From: Bradyrhizobium sp. CCGB01
GTDB lineage: Bacteria; Pseudomonadota; Alphaproteobacteria; Rhizobiales; Xanthobacteraceae
Assembly: GCF_024199795.1 (NCBI RefSeq)
Contig: NZ_JANADK010000001.1
Span: 3,596,001-3,660,000, forward strand
Direction of reading: 5' to 3'
Length of the DNA stretch: 64,000 nt
A model generated the notes under the pieces. It saw nothing but the letters and a program-made list of their open reading frames with translations. It was not told the DNA's origin and did not search any database. The position numbers were made by a program, and so were the translations under genes. Every line of letters begins with the position of its first letter. The first letter of the stretch is position 1. This document shows, one piece after another, positions 27,302 to 35,709 of the stretch.

Positions 27302-28666
27302 TTATCCGCCGTCTCGCGCACGGCAGAATAGATCAACGCCGCCCACCTGTCCGCCCTTCAGCGCGATCTCGATGTTCGCATGCGCGCGATCCGAGGACGC
27401 GCGGTTGAGCGGCGCGCCTTCCGCGAGGGGAGCTATCGCCGTCAGCGCGTAGATGCCCATCGCCTGCAACGCATGGCCGGATGTGTCGCCGCCCGCGACC
27501 ACGGCGCGCGGGAGCCGCGCGGTGTCCAGAATGGCGTCCAGTGCCTGGCCGAGCCCGGCGCCGATGCGCTCGTTCACTTCGCCTGCGGTTGCGCCGCTCG
27601 CCTTGATGGCCGCGTTGAGGGCATCGATCGCGGGATCGTCGGGGCCGCTTGCGGTGACCAGCAATGCATCGCGTCCCGACGAAAGCGCGGCGAGCGCACG
27701 CTCGACGGCACGGCCGATTTCCTGAGCCCATTCCGCCGCGTCGACGGCGCGCGTCGCATCGAGCCGCTCGACATCGAAGCCGTTGTTCGCGGCATAAGCG
27801 ATCTGCGCGGCGGTGACGGGTGAGCAGGAGCCAGAGACGCAAGCAATCCGTTCGACGCCTGCAAGACGTAGATCGCACTTGCTGTCGGGGATCAGGCCTG
27901 TTGAACGCCAATAGGCGACCAGGGCCTGCTCGACTCCTTGAGAGCCCGCGACAAACAGCCGTTCGCCGCGATGTTCCCAGATCAGGCGGCCGGCTTCGAT
28001 CAGCGAAGGCTGGTCGAGCACGTCGAGCGAGATGATCTCGGTGCCGGCGGCCTTCGCGCGCGCGAGCGCCTGATCTGCACCGCCATTGCCCATGGTGACG
28101 AAGTCGATCAGCCCGATCGATCGTGCGGTCTGCTTTGCGAGATGCCGGCCGAGATCGGATTCGTCCATCGGCGTCACCGGATGACGCGACATGGTCGGGT
28201 GCCGGTCGAGGCGACGGCCGACGCCGTTCACGGTCGCGAACAAATGGCCGAACATCTGGTAGCGGCCCATGGCCGGCGATCCCACGAGGAGCGGATGCCA
28301 GCTGCCACCGAGCCGCGGCACCGCGAGATCGATCGCACGCCCGATCGAGCCGACATGCGGCGCGGAGTCGAAGGTCGAGCACACCTTGTAATGCGCGATC
28401 GGCGCGCCGATGCCGGCGAGCACGTCGAAGGCCGGCGGAAGGTGTTGCTCCATCCAGGCAGGATCCTTCGCGCGTGCCGTTCCGGCAATGCCGATGCCAC
28501 GGAAGTGGCTGGCGGACGCGAGGCGTTCGGGCGTCGGAGGCTCGAGGAACAGGATGGTCGGCAGGCCCGCGAAGGTGAGGGCCTCCATCGCCGCGGACGA
28601 GCCGGTGTAATCGTCGCCGTAGAAGGCAACGAGTGGACCGTCAGGCAGGACGGAGGCGCCGCTCAT
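27302..28666 (-). CDS. DUF1537 four-carbon acid sugar kinase family protein (OtnK/OiaK-like)
   Basis: 454 residues from ATG 28666, whose ATGA overlaps the RuBisCO-like gene stop. The N-terminal domain starts VAFYGDDYTGSSAAMEAL, equivalent to the ADDLTGA substrate motif of DUF1537 kinases. The C-terminal nucleotide-binding domain carries VAGGDTSGHALQAMGI near residue 400 and GGQVGGVDLF at the end. Characterised relatives phosphorylate erythronate, threonate or 3-oxo-isoapionate. Coupling to a RuBisCO-like protein matches the OiaK-OiaX pair of D-apionate catabolism, in which the kinase makes 3-oxo-isoapionate 4-phosphate. Assignment to that exact substrate is inference. Confidence 0.87.
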   Translation of the reverse strand: MSGASVLPDGPLVAFYGDDYTGSSAAMEALTFAGLPTILFLEPPTPERLASASHFRGIGIAGTARAKDPAWMEQHLPPAFDVLAGIGAPIAHYKVCSTFDSAPHVGSIGRAIDLAVPRLGGSWHPLLVGSPAMGRYQMFGHLFATVNGVGRRLDRHPTMSRHPVTPMDESDLGRHLAKQTARSIGLIDFVTMGNGGADQALARAKAAGTEIISLDVLDQPSLIEAGRLIWEHRGERLFVAGSQGVEQALVAYWRSTGLIPDSKCDLRLAGVERIACVSGSCSPVTAAQIAYAANNGFDVERLDATRAVDAAEWAQEIGRAVERALAALSSGRDALLVTASGPDDPAIDALNAAIKASGATAGEVNERIGAGLGQALDAILDTARLPRAVVAGGDTSGHALQAMGIYALTAIAPLAEGAPLNRASSDRAHANIEIALKGGQVGGVDLFCRARDGG

Positions 28667-29868
28667 GGCGTGCCTGCGATCGCGGCGTCCCACGCTGCGC
28701 GCAAATCGGCGACGCCTGCGGCAGGTCCATCGGGATGGGCGAGAATGCCGCCGCCGGCTGCGAAGATGAGATCGGTCGAGCCGAGCGCCCGCCAGGTAGG
28801 TAGGGCCTGTGCCGGCGTCTGGCCCGACGAGAACACCGGCATCGCGATGCAAGGCTTGTGCGCGAACATCGGCGTCAGAGCGGCCTTGGCGGACGCGACC
28901 ACGCTGTCATCGGTCTCGCTGAACTTGTTGCCGATGCCGTTGACATGCATGTGGTCGGCGCCGGCCAGCCGCCAGATCTTGTGCCACGCCGTGTAGTCCC
29001 AGCCGAGCGCGGGATGACGGTTGAGCGCGCCCCAGCCGTTGCGATGCGCATGAATGGGGAGTTGCGTGTGGCGGCCGAGCTCGACCATGCCGGTGAGTCC
29101 GACCGAGTTGATGCTCGCCATCACGCAGGTGCCGCCCTCGCTGAGCACCAGATCGTGGCGTCGGCGCATCTGGTCGATCTCGCCGGTCAGGTTGAAGGCG
29201 ATCATGACTTTCTTGCCGGTTCGGTCGGCGTGGTCGTTGACGACGCGCATCACCGCGCGCACGCGCTCGTCGAACGGACAATAGGCGCCGTCCGATTGCA
29301 GCTCGTCATCCTTGATGAAGTCGATGCCGGCCTCGCACAGCGTGGCGACCAGATTGGCCGTCTCGGCCGGGCTGAGCCCGATGCTCGGCTTGATGATGGT
29401 GCCGATCAGCGGACGTCCGGTGACACTGGTGAGCTCGCGCGTCCCGGCAACGCCGAATTTCGGTCCGGGATAGGCGGCTGCGTATGCGAGCGGCAGCCGC
29501 AGGTCGAGCAGCCGCAGGCCGGTCAGCTGGCGCAATTCCCAGAGATTGCCGGCGATCGCCGTGACGAGATTGGGCAGCGATGCGCCGATATTGTCGAGCG
29601 GCCACGACAGGGTGACGCGCGCGCGCTGCCACGGACCGTCAGGGTTGATCGGACGAGCGACCGGGAGTGACTGCACCGTTACTGGGTCGAGCAGCTCGAG
29701 GCTCTCGACGCGGGCAGCCGCACGCGCCTTCAGCTCCGGCGTCTCGCCGGGCACGGCGACGAACGTTCCGCTCGACTGCTCGCCCGCCATGGTTTCCGCG
29801 GCATGCCGCGGATCATCAGGCGTTTCGATCAGATAGTCGGCTTCGATGCGAACAGGATTTGCCGTCAC
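28663..29868 (-). CDS. RuBisCO-like protein (form IV; OiaX-like decarboxylase candidate)
   Basis: 401 residues with the complete RuBisCO large-subunit fold. Seen by eye: GTIIKPSIGL (equivalent of Lys175), GIDFIKDDE with the carbamylated-Lys/Asp/Glu metal site (201-204), HAHRNG (His294 region), HMHVNGIGNKFSE (His327 and a loop-6 Lys), MPVFSSGQTP and FAAGGGILAHPDGP. Several substrate-side residues differ from true RuBisCO, and the length is about 70 shorter, so carbon fixation is not expected. RuBisCO-like proteins act as enolases, isomerases or decarboxylases; the DUF1537 neighbour points to 3-oxo-isoapionate-4-phosphate decarboxylase activity. Confidence 0.92.
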   Translation of the reverse strand: MTANPVRIEADYLIETPDDPRHAAETMAGEQSSGTFVAVPGETPELKARAAARVESLELLDPVTVQSLPVARPINPDGPWQRARVTLSWPLDNIGASLPNLVTAIAGNLWELRQLTGLRLLDLRLPLAYAAAYPGPKFGVAGTRELTSVTGRPLIGTIIKPSIGLSPAETANLVATLCEAGIDFIKDDELQSDGAYCPFDERVRAVMRVVNDHADRTGKKVMIAFNLTGEIDQMRRRHDLVLSEGGTCVMASINSVGLTGMVELGRHTQLPIHAHRNGWGALNRHPALGWDYTAWHKIWRLAGADHMHVNGIGNKFSETDDSVVASAKAALTPMFAHKPCIAMPVFSSGQTPAQALPTWRALGSTDLIFAAGGGILAHPDGPAAGVADLRAAWDAAIAGTP

Positions 29869-29883
29869 GGGATCGCCGACAAT

Positions 29884-30423
29884 CTAGAGCTTGGTGAGAT
29901 CGGGGAAGGGCCGCACGGGGTCGCGCCCGTCCCAGTCCTTGGCGGCTGCGCGGATCAGGTCGAACATCTTGCCCTTGGGCCCCGCGACTTCAGACAATTC
30001 GATCACCGTTCCCGGATGATATTCCGTATCGAAATAGACGAAACGCCCGCGCGCGCCGACTTCGCCGCTCATGACCGGCTTGAAACCCTCGGCCTCGAGG
30101 CGGGAGAGATCGGCGTCGTAATCTTCGGTCCAGTAAGCGACGTGTTGCAAGCCCTTGTTTCCCGCTTTCAGGAAATCGGCGTACATCGACGGCACGTCGT
30201 TGCGGATCTGGATCAGCTCCATTTGCAGCGGTCCCGAATTCGCCAATGCCACCGAATTGTGCGGCTCGTAGGCCTTGCCGCGGTAATGGTAGTTCACGAT
30301 CGGAACGCGCGGATTGTAGAACCACGGCCCGATGCCGAGTTCGCGGCTCCAATAGTCCATGGCCTTTTCGATGTCGTCAACGACGTAACCGGCTTGCCGG
30401 ATCTCGCCAAAAAAACGGCTCAT
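29884..30423 (-). CDS. VOC-superfamily (glyoxalase/methylmalonyl-CoA epimerase-like) protein
   Basis: 179 residues from ATG 30423 (MSRFFGEIRQAGYVV). Two beta-alpha-beta-beta-beta halves give one VOC barrel. Candidate metal ligands in the standard positions are Gln10, Glu69 (PLQMEL), His94 (GLQHVAY) and Glu142 (VIELSE). Such enzymes use a divalent metal for epimerisation, isomerisation, lyase or oxygenase chemistry. The gene sits 15 bp before the RuBisCO-like gene and 19 bp after the TRAP gene, firmly within the operon. It may supply an isomerase or epimerase step on the imported acid sugar. This is not a role described for the family as far as I know. Confidence 0.85.
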   Translation of the reverse strand: MSRFFGEIRQAGYVVDDIEKAMDYWSRELGIGPWFYNPRVPIVNYHYRGKAYEPHNSVALANSGPLQMELIQIRNDVPSMYADFLKAGNKGLQHVAYWTEDYDADLSRLEAEGFKPVMSGEVGARGRFVYFDTEYHPGTVIELSEVAGPKGKMFDLIRAAAKDWDGRDPVRPFPDLTKL

Positions 30424-30442
30424 TGCATGATTCCCATTGTCT

Positions 30443-32353
30443 TCAGAATTTGAGGAAGCCGATCGACAGCCACGGAACGGCTGCGACGATGGCGAGGCCG
30501 ATAAAGAGCGCGGCGACATAGCCCCAGATGTGCTTGAGGCCTTCGTCCGGTGATATCTTGCTGATGGCGCAGGCGCCGTAATAGCCGACGCCGAAGGGCG
30601 GCGCGAACAGGCCGATGCCCATCGCCAGGATCACGACCATCGCATAGTGCACTTCATGCACGCCGGCCTGCTTGGCGATCGGAAACAGCAATGGGCCGAA
30701 CAACACGATGGCCGGAATGCCTTCGAGCACGCTGCCGAGCACGACGAAAGCAACGATGGAAATCGCGAGGAAGCCGTAGGAGCCGCCCGGGATCGCTGCC
30801 ATCGCCTTCGCCAGTTGCTGCGAGAAGCCGGATTGCGTCAGGCCCCAGGCCATCGCCGTGGCGCAGCCGATGATGAAGATGATCGCGCCCGTCAGGGACG
30901 CCGTCTCGACCAGCATGGCTTTCAGCCGCCGCCAGGGAAACTGGCGGTAGACCAGAAGGCCCATCAGCACCGCGTAGGCGATGCCGATGGTCGAAACCTC
31001 CGTGGCGGTGGCAACACCTTCGACCACCGCCGTGCGGATCACGAAGGGCAGCAGGATGGCGGGCAGGGCGACCATCATGAGTTTTGCGATCTCGCGCTTC
31101 GAGGCGCGCCGCACGTGGCTCAGATCCTCGTGCCGGTAGCGATGCCAGACGACCACGCAGAGCGCCGTGCCGACGACCAGGGCCGGCAGCAGCCCGCCCG
31201 TGAACAGCGCGGCAATCGAGACACCTGTCACGGAGCCGATGGTGATCAGCACGATGCTCGGCGGAATGGTCTCGGTCTGCGCGCCGGTGGCCGACAGCAG
31301 CGCGACGAGGTCGCCGGGCTTGGCGCCGCGTCGCTGCATCTCCGGCAGCAGCACCGGGGCGATCGCAGCCATGTCGGCGATCTTCGAGCCGGAGATACCG
31401 GAGACCAGGTACATGGCGCCGATCAGCACATAGGACAGCCCGCCCCTGACATGCCCGAGCAGGCTCGCCAGGAACTGGATCATGGCCCGCGCCATGCCGG
31501 TCATCTCGATCAGTGCGCCGAGGAAAATGAACAGCGGCACCGCGAGCAGGATCAAATGCGACATCCCTTCATCGAGACGGCCGACCATCACCATCATCGG
31601 AACGCTCGTGGTCAGCGCCAGGTAGCCGAAGGTCGCGAGCGCAAAGGAGAAGGCGATCGGCACGCCGGCGAACACGTTGGCTGCGACGACGCCGACGAAG
31701 AAGATGATGAGGTTGTAGCGTCCGAGCGGGGCGAGAAGCGGTCCGGCAAGCCAGAATGCGGCAATCAGGATCGCGGCGGTGATGAAAGCCGCGGCGATCA
31801 GCGCGGGGCGGTGATGCGTCGCGAGCCGGATCGCGGCGACGACGGTCATCAGCGTCATCCCGACGGGAATTGCGGCTGCGCGCCAGGCATTGCTGATCTC
31901 CAGCGCCGGGGTGACGATGATTTGCTCCTCGCTCGCATAGTCGAAGGCGGGATGCAGGATCAGCGCCAGCAAGGCCAGCGGCGCCACGGCTGCGATCGCG
32001 TCGAGAAAGGCGCGCACGCCCGGGCCGACATGGCTGACGAGCCCGGTCATGCGCATATGCTCGCCCCGGCGCAGCGCGATCACCGCGCCCAGCATCGAGA
32101 GCCAGAGAAACAGGATCGAGGCCAGCTCGTCCGACCAGATCAGCGGGTTGTGGAAGACGTAGCGCATGACGACGCCGGCGAGCATGATGCCGATTTCGGC
32201 CAGCACGAGGCCGGCCGCGACGGTCTCGACCACCGCACCGAGCCAGCGGTCGACGGTGCCGAAGGCGCTCGCTGACCTACGGGAGCCCGCATTGGAGGCA
32301 GGGTGCGCGGCCGCCTCCAGATAGTCCGTCATCTGATGTTCGGCGATTGTCAT
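30443..32353 (-). CDS. TRAP transporter fused small and large membrane subunits (DctQ-DctM)
   Basis: 636 residues from ATG 32353; the ATG at 32332 is an alternative, and neither has a clear ribosome site. The first about 190 residues are the four-helix DctQ part (NPLIWSDELASILFLWLSMLGAVIALRRGEHM). The rest is a twelve-helix DctM domain (GVPIAFSFALATFGYLAL, VPLFIFLGALIEMTGMARAMI, PPSIVLITIGSVTGVSIAALFTGGLLPAL, PPFGVGYYGACAISKISPDE). It drives sodium- or proton-coupled uptake with the binding protein DctP encoded 5 bp upstream. QM fusions are known. Likely cargo is an acid sugar, given the operon's kinase. Confidence 0.93.
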   Translation of the reverse strand: MTIAEHQMTDYLEAAAHPASNAGSRRSASAFGTVDRWLGAVVETVAAGLVLAEIGIMLAGVVMRYVFHNPLIWSDELASILFLWLSMLGAVIALRRGEHMRMTGLVSHVGPGVRAFLDAIAAVAPLALLALILHPAFDYASEEQIIVTPALEISNAWRAAAIPVGMTLMTVVAAIRLATHHRPALIAAAFITAAILIAAFWLAGPLLAPLGRYNLIIFFVGVVAANVFAGVPIAFSFALATFGYLALTTSVPMMVMVGRLDEGMSHLILLAVPLFIFLGALIEMTGMARAMIQFLASLLGHVRGGLSYVLIGAMYLVSGISGSKIADMAAIAPVLLPEMQRRGAKPGDLVALLSATGAQTETIPPSIVLITIGSVTGVSIAALFTGGLLPALVVGTALCVVVWHRYRHEDLSHVRRASKREIAKLMMVALPAILLPFVIRTAVVEGVATATEVSTIGIAYAVLMGLLVYRQFPWRRLKAMLVETASLTGAIIFIIGCATAMAWGLTQSGFSQQLAKAMAAIPGGSYGFLAISIVAFVVLGSVLEGIPAIVLFGPLLFPIAKQAGVHEVHYAMVVILAMGIGLFAPPFGVGYYGACAISKISPDEGLKHIWGYVAALFIGLAIVAAVPWLSIGFLKF

Positions 32354-32358
32354 CGCGC

Positions 32359-33375
32359 TCAGGCCAGCTTGCCGACGGCGCCTTCGAGCAGCGCCCAGGT
32401 CTCGTCGCCGAAGCGGCCCTTCCATTCGCCGTAGAAGCCGCCGTCGCGCAGCTTTGCGCGGAACGAGTCGGGCGAAGGCTTTGTGAAGTTCATTCCCTTG
32501 CTCTGGAGATCGGCTTGCACCGTCGCATTGAACGCCTTGATGTCCTCGCGCTGCTTCACGCCGGCGTCGTTGATGGCGTTGCTGACGATGGTCCTGAGAT
32601 CGGCGGGAAGGGCGTTGAAGGCGCGGGCGTTGGCGATGAACCAGAAGCCGTCCCAGATGTGGTTACTGATGGCGCAGTATTTCTGCACCTCGTAGAGCTT
32701 CGCCACCTGGATGATCGGCAGCGGATTTTCCTGCGCGTCCACAATACGGGTCTGGAGCGACGAATAGACCTCGCTGAATTGCAGGCTGGTCGGCGAGGAC
32801 GACAGCGCCTTGAACATGGAGATGCTGAGCGGGCTCACGGGCACGCGGATCTTGAGCCCGTCCATGTCCTTGGCGCTCTCGATCGGCTTGGCGCCGCTGG
32901 TGATCTGGCGGAAGCCGTTGTCCCACATCTTCTCGAACGTATGGAGGCCGACCTTGGCCATGGCGGCACGGACATGCGCGCCAAGCCCGCCGTCCAACGC
33001 TTTCCAGACCTGATCGTAATCGGCAAATGCAAAGCCGACCGCGTTGATCGCGGCGACGGGCACCAGGGTCGCGACCACGAGCGCGGAGGGCGTGAAGAAG
33101 TTCAGCGCGCCGCTGCGCACCTGGGCGAGCATGTCGGTGTCGCCGCCGAGCTGGTTGTTGGGGAAGATGACGATCTCGACCCGGCCATTGCTTTCCTTGG
33201 CGATGCGGTCGGCGGCTTCCTGGGCGCGGATGTTGAGGGGATGCGTCAGCGGCAGGTTGTTGCCGTATTTCAGCGAAAACTCGGCCGCCCGGGCCGGGCG
33301 GGAGAGGCCGCCGATAAGACCCGCCGCGGAAAGGGCGGACAGGGCTTGCAGGGCGCGCCGGCGGGTCAGGGGCAT
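32359..33375 (-). CDS. TRAP transporter periplasmic binding protein (DctP family)
   Basis: 338 residues from ATG 33375, preceded on the minus strand by a strong TTGGAGGAG. A signal peptide MPLTRRRALQALSALSAAGLIGGLSRPARA is evident (RRR then a hydrophobic core; Tat or Sec). The mature protein shows LPLTHPLNIRAQEAADRIAKESNGRVEIVIFPNNQLGG, MDGLKIRVPVSPLSISMFKAL (with the conserved substrate-binding Arg) and FSEVYSSLQTRIVDAQENPL, all TRAP-family landmarks. It captures a carboxylate in the periplasm. First gene of the five-gene operon opposed to a LacI gene. Confidence 0.94.
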   Translation of the reverse strand: MPLTRRRALQALSALSAAGLIGGLSRPARAAEFSLKYGNNLPLTHPLNIRAQEAADRIAKESNGRVEIVIFPNNQLGGDTDMLAQVRSGALNFFTPSALVVATLVPVAAINAVGFAFADYDQVWKALDGGLGAHVRAAMAKVGLHTFEKMWDNGFRQITSGAKPIESAKDMDGLKIRVPVSPLSISMFKALSSSPTSLQFSEVYSSLQTRIVDAQENPLPIIQVAKLYEVQKYCAISNHIWDGFWFIANARAFNALPADLRTIVSNAINDAGVKQREDIKAFNATVQADLQSKGMNFTKPSPDSFRAKLRDGGFYGEWKGRFGDETWALLEGAVGKLA

Positions 33376-33395
33376 GGGCTTCTCCTCCAATGACG

Positions 33396-33496
33396 ATTTG
33401 ATGTTATTTGATGTTTCTGAGACAATGTTGGTGCGAAAATTGCGGCTTCGCGCTACGGTGTCAAACGATAATGATGATGGTTTTTGATGTATCTGA
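33396..33496. promoter_or_regulatory. Repeated operator-like motifs between dctP and the LacI gene
   Basis: TTTGATGTTTCTGA (33407-33420) and TTTGATGTATCTGA (33483-33496) match at 13 of 14 positions. ATTTGATGTT is additionally tandem at 33396-33405 and 33406-33415. On the minus strand a perfect TTGACA box lies at 33464-33459, with a weak -10 (AATTTT, 33441-33436) at 17-bp spacing, so one motif is near the transcript start of the transporter operon and the other lies before the LacI gene. The two sites could be bridged by a regulator. Binding is not demonstrated. Confidence 0.45.
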
Positions 33497-33511
33497 CGTT
33501 TGGTCGCTGAG

Positions 33512-34567
33512 ATGGACAAACCGGTCACCCCTTCGCTGAGCCGCATCGTCGACGTGGCGCGCCGTGCCGGCGTCTCCACGGCGACGGTTGACCGCGTTCT
33601 GAATCGCAGGCCCGGTGTGCGGGCGATGACGCAGCAGCGCGTGCTCGCCGCGGCGTCCGAGCTCGACTACATGCCGGCCGAGAATCTGCTGGCGGCGATG
33701 CGGCCCAAGCCGATGCGGCTGCTGTTCCTGCTGCCTGCGGGCACCAACCGCTTCCTGTCCACGCTGGGGCAGTTGATCGCGCATTCCGACGGCCGGCTCG
33801 CTCCCTTCAACGTCCATTGCCAGGTCGACACCATCAAGAGCTTCAATCCCGATCTGCTGGCACGCCAGCTCTGGCGCTCCCGCGACAAGGCCGACGGCAT
33901 CGCCTTCATGGCGCTCGAACATCCGGTCGTGAGGGAAACCGTCGACAGGCTGGCGGAGCATGGCGTGCCGACGGTGACGCTGATCTCGGATATCCTGAAC
34001 GCGCGCCGCGCGGCCTATATCGGACTGGACAATCGCTCGATCGGGCGCACCGCGGGCTATCTGATCGCGCGCTTTCTGGGCGAGCGTGCGGCCAAGGTCG
34101 CGATGATCGCGGGCAGCCGCAGCTATCGCGCGCATGAAGAGCGCGAAATGGGCTTCCTGCACGTCTTCGAAGAACTGTTCCCTTCGATCAAGGTCGTGGG
34201 CCTGCGCGAAGGCCACGATGATGCCGACCGCAACTATCGCCAGACACGCATGCTGCTCAGCCAGCATCCCGATCTTGCCGGAATCTACAACATCGGCGGC
34301 GCCGCCGACGGTGTCGCCCGGGCCCTGAAGGAAGCGAACCGGGAGCGCGACGTGGTCTTCATCGGTCATGGCCTGACCTCGGACACGCGCAGCTTTCTGC
34401 TCGATGGCACCATGGATGCCGTCATCACCCAAAGTCAGCTCAACACGATGATGAGCTGTGTCGGGATCTTCGACAACCTGCGCGCGGGCCGCAGCGCCAT
34501 GCACGGCATCGAGGCACCGCGCAGCGAGATCATCTTTCGCGAGAACATTCCGGCGCTGGGGAGCTAG
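33512..34567 (+). CDS. LacI-family transcriptional regulator (RuBisCO-like operon)
   Basis: 351 residues from ATG 33512 (a TTG 4 codons upstream is less likely). Helix-turn-helix SRIVDVARRAGVSTATVDRVLNRRPGV with the hinge segment near residues 45-60, then a periplasmic-binding-type effector domain (RLLFLLPAGTNRFLSTL, AAYIGLDNRSIGRTAGYLI, VFIGHGLTSDTRSFLLDGTMDAVITQ). DVDRV instead of VSRV in the recognition helix is shared with the second LacI at 58865. It diverges from the TRAP/kinase operon and probably represses it until an acid sugar or phosphate binds. Confidence 0.93.
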   Translation: MDKPVTPSLSRIVDVARRAGVSTATVDRVLNRRPGVRAMTQQRVLAAASELDYMPAENLLAAMRPKPMRLLFLLPAGTNRFLSTLGQLIAHSDGRLAPFNVHCQVDTIKSFNPDLLARQLWRSRDKADGIAFMALEHPVVRETVDRLAEHGVPTVTLISDILNARRAAYIGLDNRSIGRTAGYLIARFLGERAAKVAMIAGSRSYRAHEEREMGFLHVFEELFPSIKVVGLREGHDDADRNYRQTRMLLSQHPDLAGIYNIGGAADGVARALKEANRERDVVFIGHGLTSDTRSFLLDGTMDAVITQSQLNTMMSCVGIFDNLRAGRSAMHGIEAPRSEIIFRENIPALGS

Positions 34568-34869
34568 GCGCGCGTCAGCCAGTCATGATCGCTCCGGGAT
34601 CAGGTTGGCTGGCATGACCGCTATGATGCAATTCTGCCAGTGTTTTGCCCGACAGGTCAAACCGGCCGGAGCCTGAGCAAATCAGCCGCGTTGGACGGCC
34701 GAAATTGCGTCGCCGGGGGAGGGGACTCGCGCTCTGCGCCTGCCGAACGATTTAGCTAAACCTCAGATCGACTTAAGCCGCGCCACCGCCAGCAACCGGC
34801 GAGGAGCGGTTCTACTGTGCATGGGGTTGTTTTCCAGATTTTTGTTTGGCGAGGTTCTTGCCGGCCGCT
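34568..34869. other. 302-bp gap between convergent genes; hairpin and possible dispersed repeat
   Basis: No gene is seen. A composite stem lies just after the LacI stop: CAGCCA (34576-34581) pairs with TGGCTG (34606-34611), and inside it TGATC (34586-34590) pairs with GATCA (34598-34602); this may end the LacI transcript, though no T tract follows. At 34632-34665 a segment containing TGTTTTGCCCGACAGGTCAA is an imperfect inverted repeat. I recall similar short elements scattered in Bradyrhizobium genomes, but that cannot be checked here. The remainder is featureless. Confidence 0.4.
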
Positions 34870-35613
34870 CTATAGGCCTGCCGCAACGCCGAGGCGGCCG
34901 ATGCCGGGGAGCTTGAGCGCCGGCCGACGGATGTCGACGCCGAGCACGGCGCCGAGGAAATTGATCTCGATCCCTTCGACCCAGCCCACCGTCATGCCGA
35001 GGTATCCCGACAGCGAGGCGTAGAGGCCGGTGCCCGAAGGCGTGATGCCGGCCCAGCGACCGCTGTACGGATAGTCCTTGCCGACCGCTGTGGGTGGCAG
35101 AACGGCGCGAAGCTCGGGAACGGCGTCCAGCGTCGCCTGCACGAAGGTGTTGGAATTCGGTCCGGGCCAGGCGCTGTAATCGCCATAGGCGCGGAACTTG
35201 TAGGTCTCGATGACGCGGCGGATTTTTGGGATCAGCTCTTCAGCCGTGGCGCCGTCGACCGCCACGACGGTCTCGGGCATGGCGCCGAACCAGCGGCCGT
35301 CGGGCGCAAATCCGTTGCTGCGGATCGGGTCGCCCCACGCCGTGTAGTCGTATCGGCTATAGGTGTCGGCACCTTTCTCCTTGACGACGATCCAGGTGTG
35401 GACCGCGAAAATGCTGCGCCACCGCACCGTGCGCGCGGCAAAGACCCGGATCAGCGCCTCCGGATTGGCGGACGCCGGCGGCAGCAGGCCGGCGCTCGAG
35501 CGATCCGCCGTCTGCCAATTGCCGCGGCCGTCGCCAAACACATAATAGCGCCCGGCCGACAGCCCGATCGGCACGAGGATCAGCAGCAGAAAGAGATACA
35601 AAAACTTCCTCAA
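34870..35613 (-). CDS. DUF3750 family protein, membrane-anchored
   Basis: 247 residues if started at TTG 35613 (then RKFLYLFLLLILVPIGLSAG), which is the only position that begins just before the hydrophobic anchor; no good ribosome site is visible and the frame is open to 35979. After one N-terminal membrane segment the family landmarks follow: SAGLLPPASANPEALIRVFAART, IFAVHTWIVVKEKG, WPGPNSNTFVQATLDAVPEL, GLYASLSGYLGMTVGWVEGIEINFLG and a final RRPALKLPGIGRLG. HTW and NTF are conserved but no function is known. Probably periplasmic, facing the envelope. Confidence 0.8.
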   Translation of the reverse strand: MRKFLYLFLLLILVPIGLSAGRYYVFGDGRGNWQTADRSSAGLLPPASANPEALIRVFAARTVRWRSIFAVHTWIVVKEKGADTYSRYDYTAWGDPIRSNGFAPDGRWFGAMPETVVAVDGATAEELIPKIRRVIETYKFRAYGDYSAWPGPNSNTFVQATLDAVPELRAVLPPTAVGKDYPYSGRWAGITPSGTGLYASLSGYLGMTVGWVEGIEINFLGAVLGVDIRRPALKLPGIGRLGVAAGL

Positions 35614-35709
35614 GGGCGTGCGTGTCAGGCGGGAGGATACTGTGAATATAGTTCGCCCCGCAGGCCGCGCCAGCGCGCGTCCGCTCTTGTATTTGGCGGG
35701 GGCACCCCC

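Noticed and set aside
30647..32275. 542-codon open frame on the plus strand
   Set aside because: Antisense to the TRAP QM gene; almost entirely His/Asp/Gln/Arg, as expected for the complement of membrane helices.
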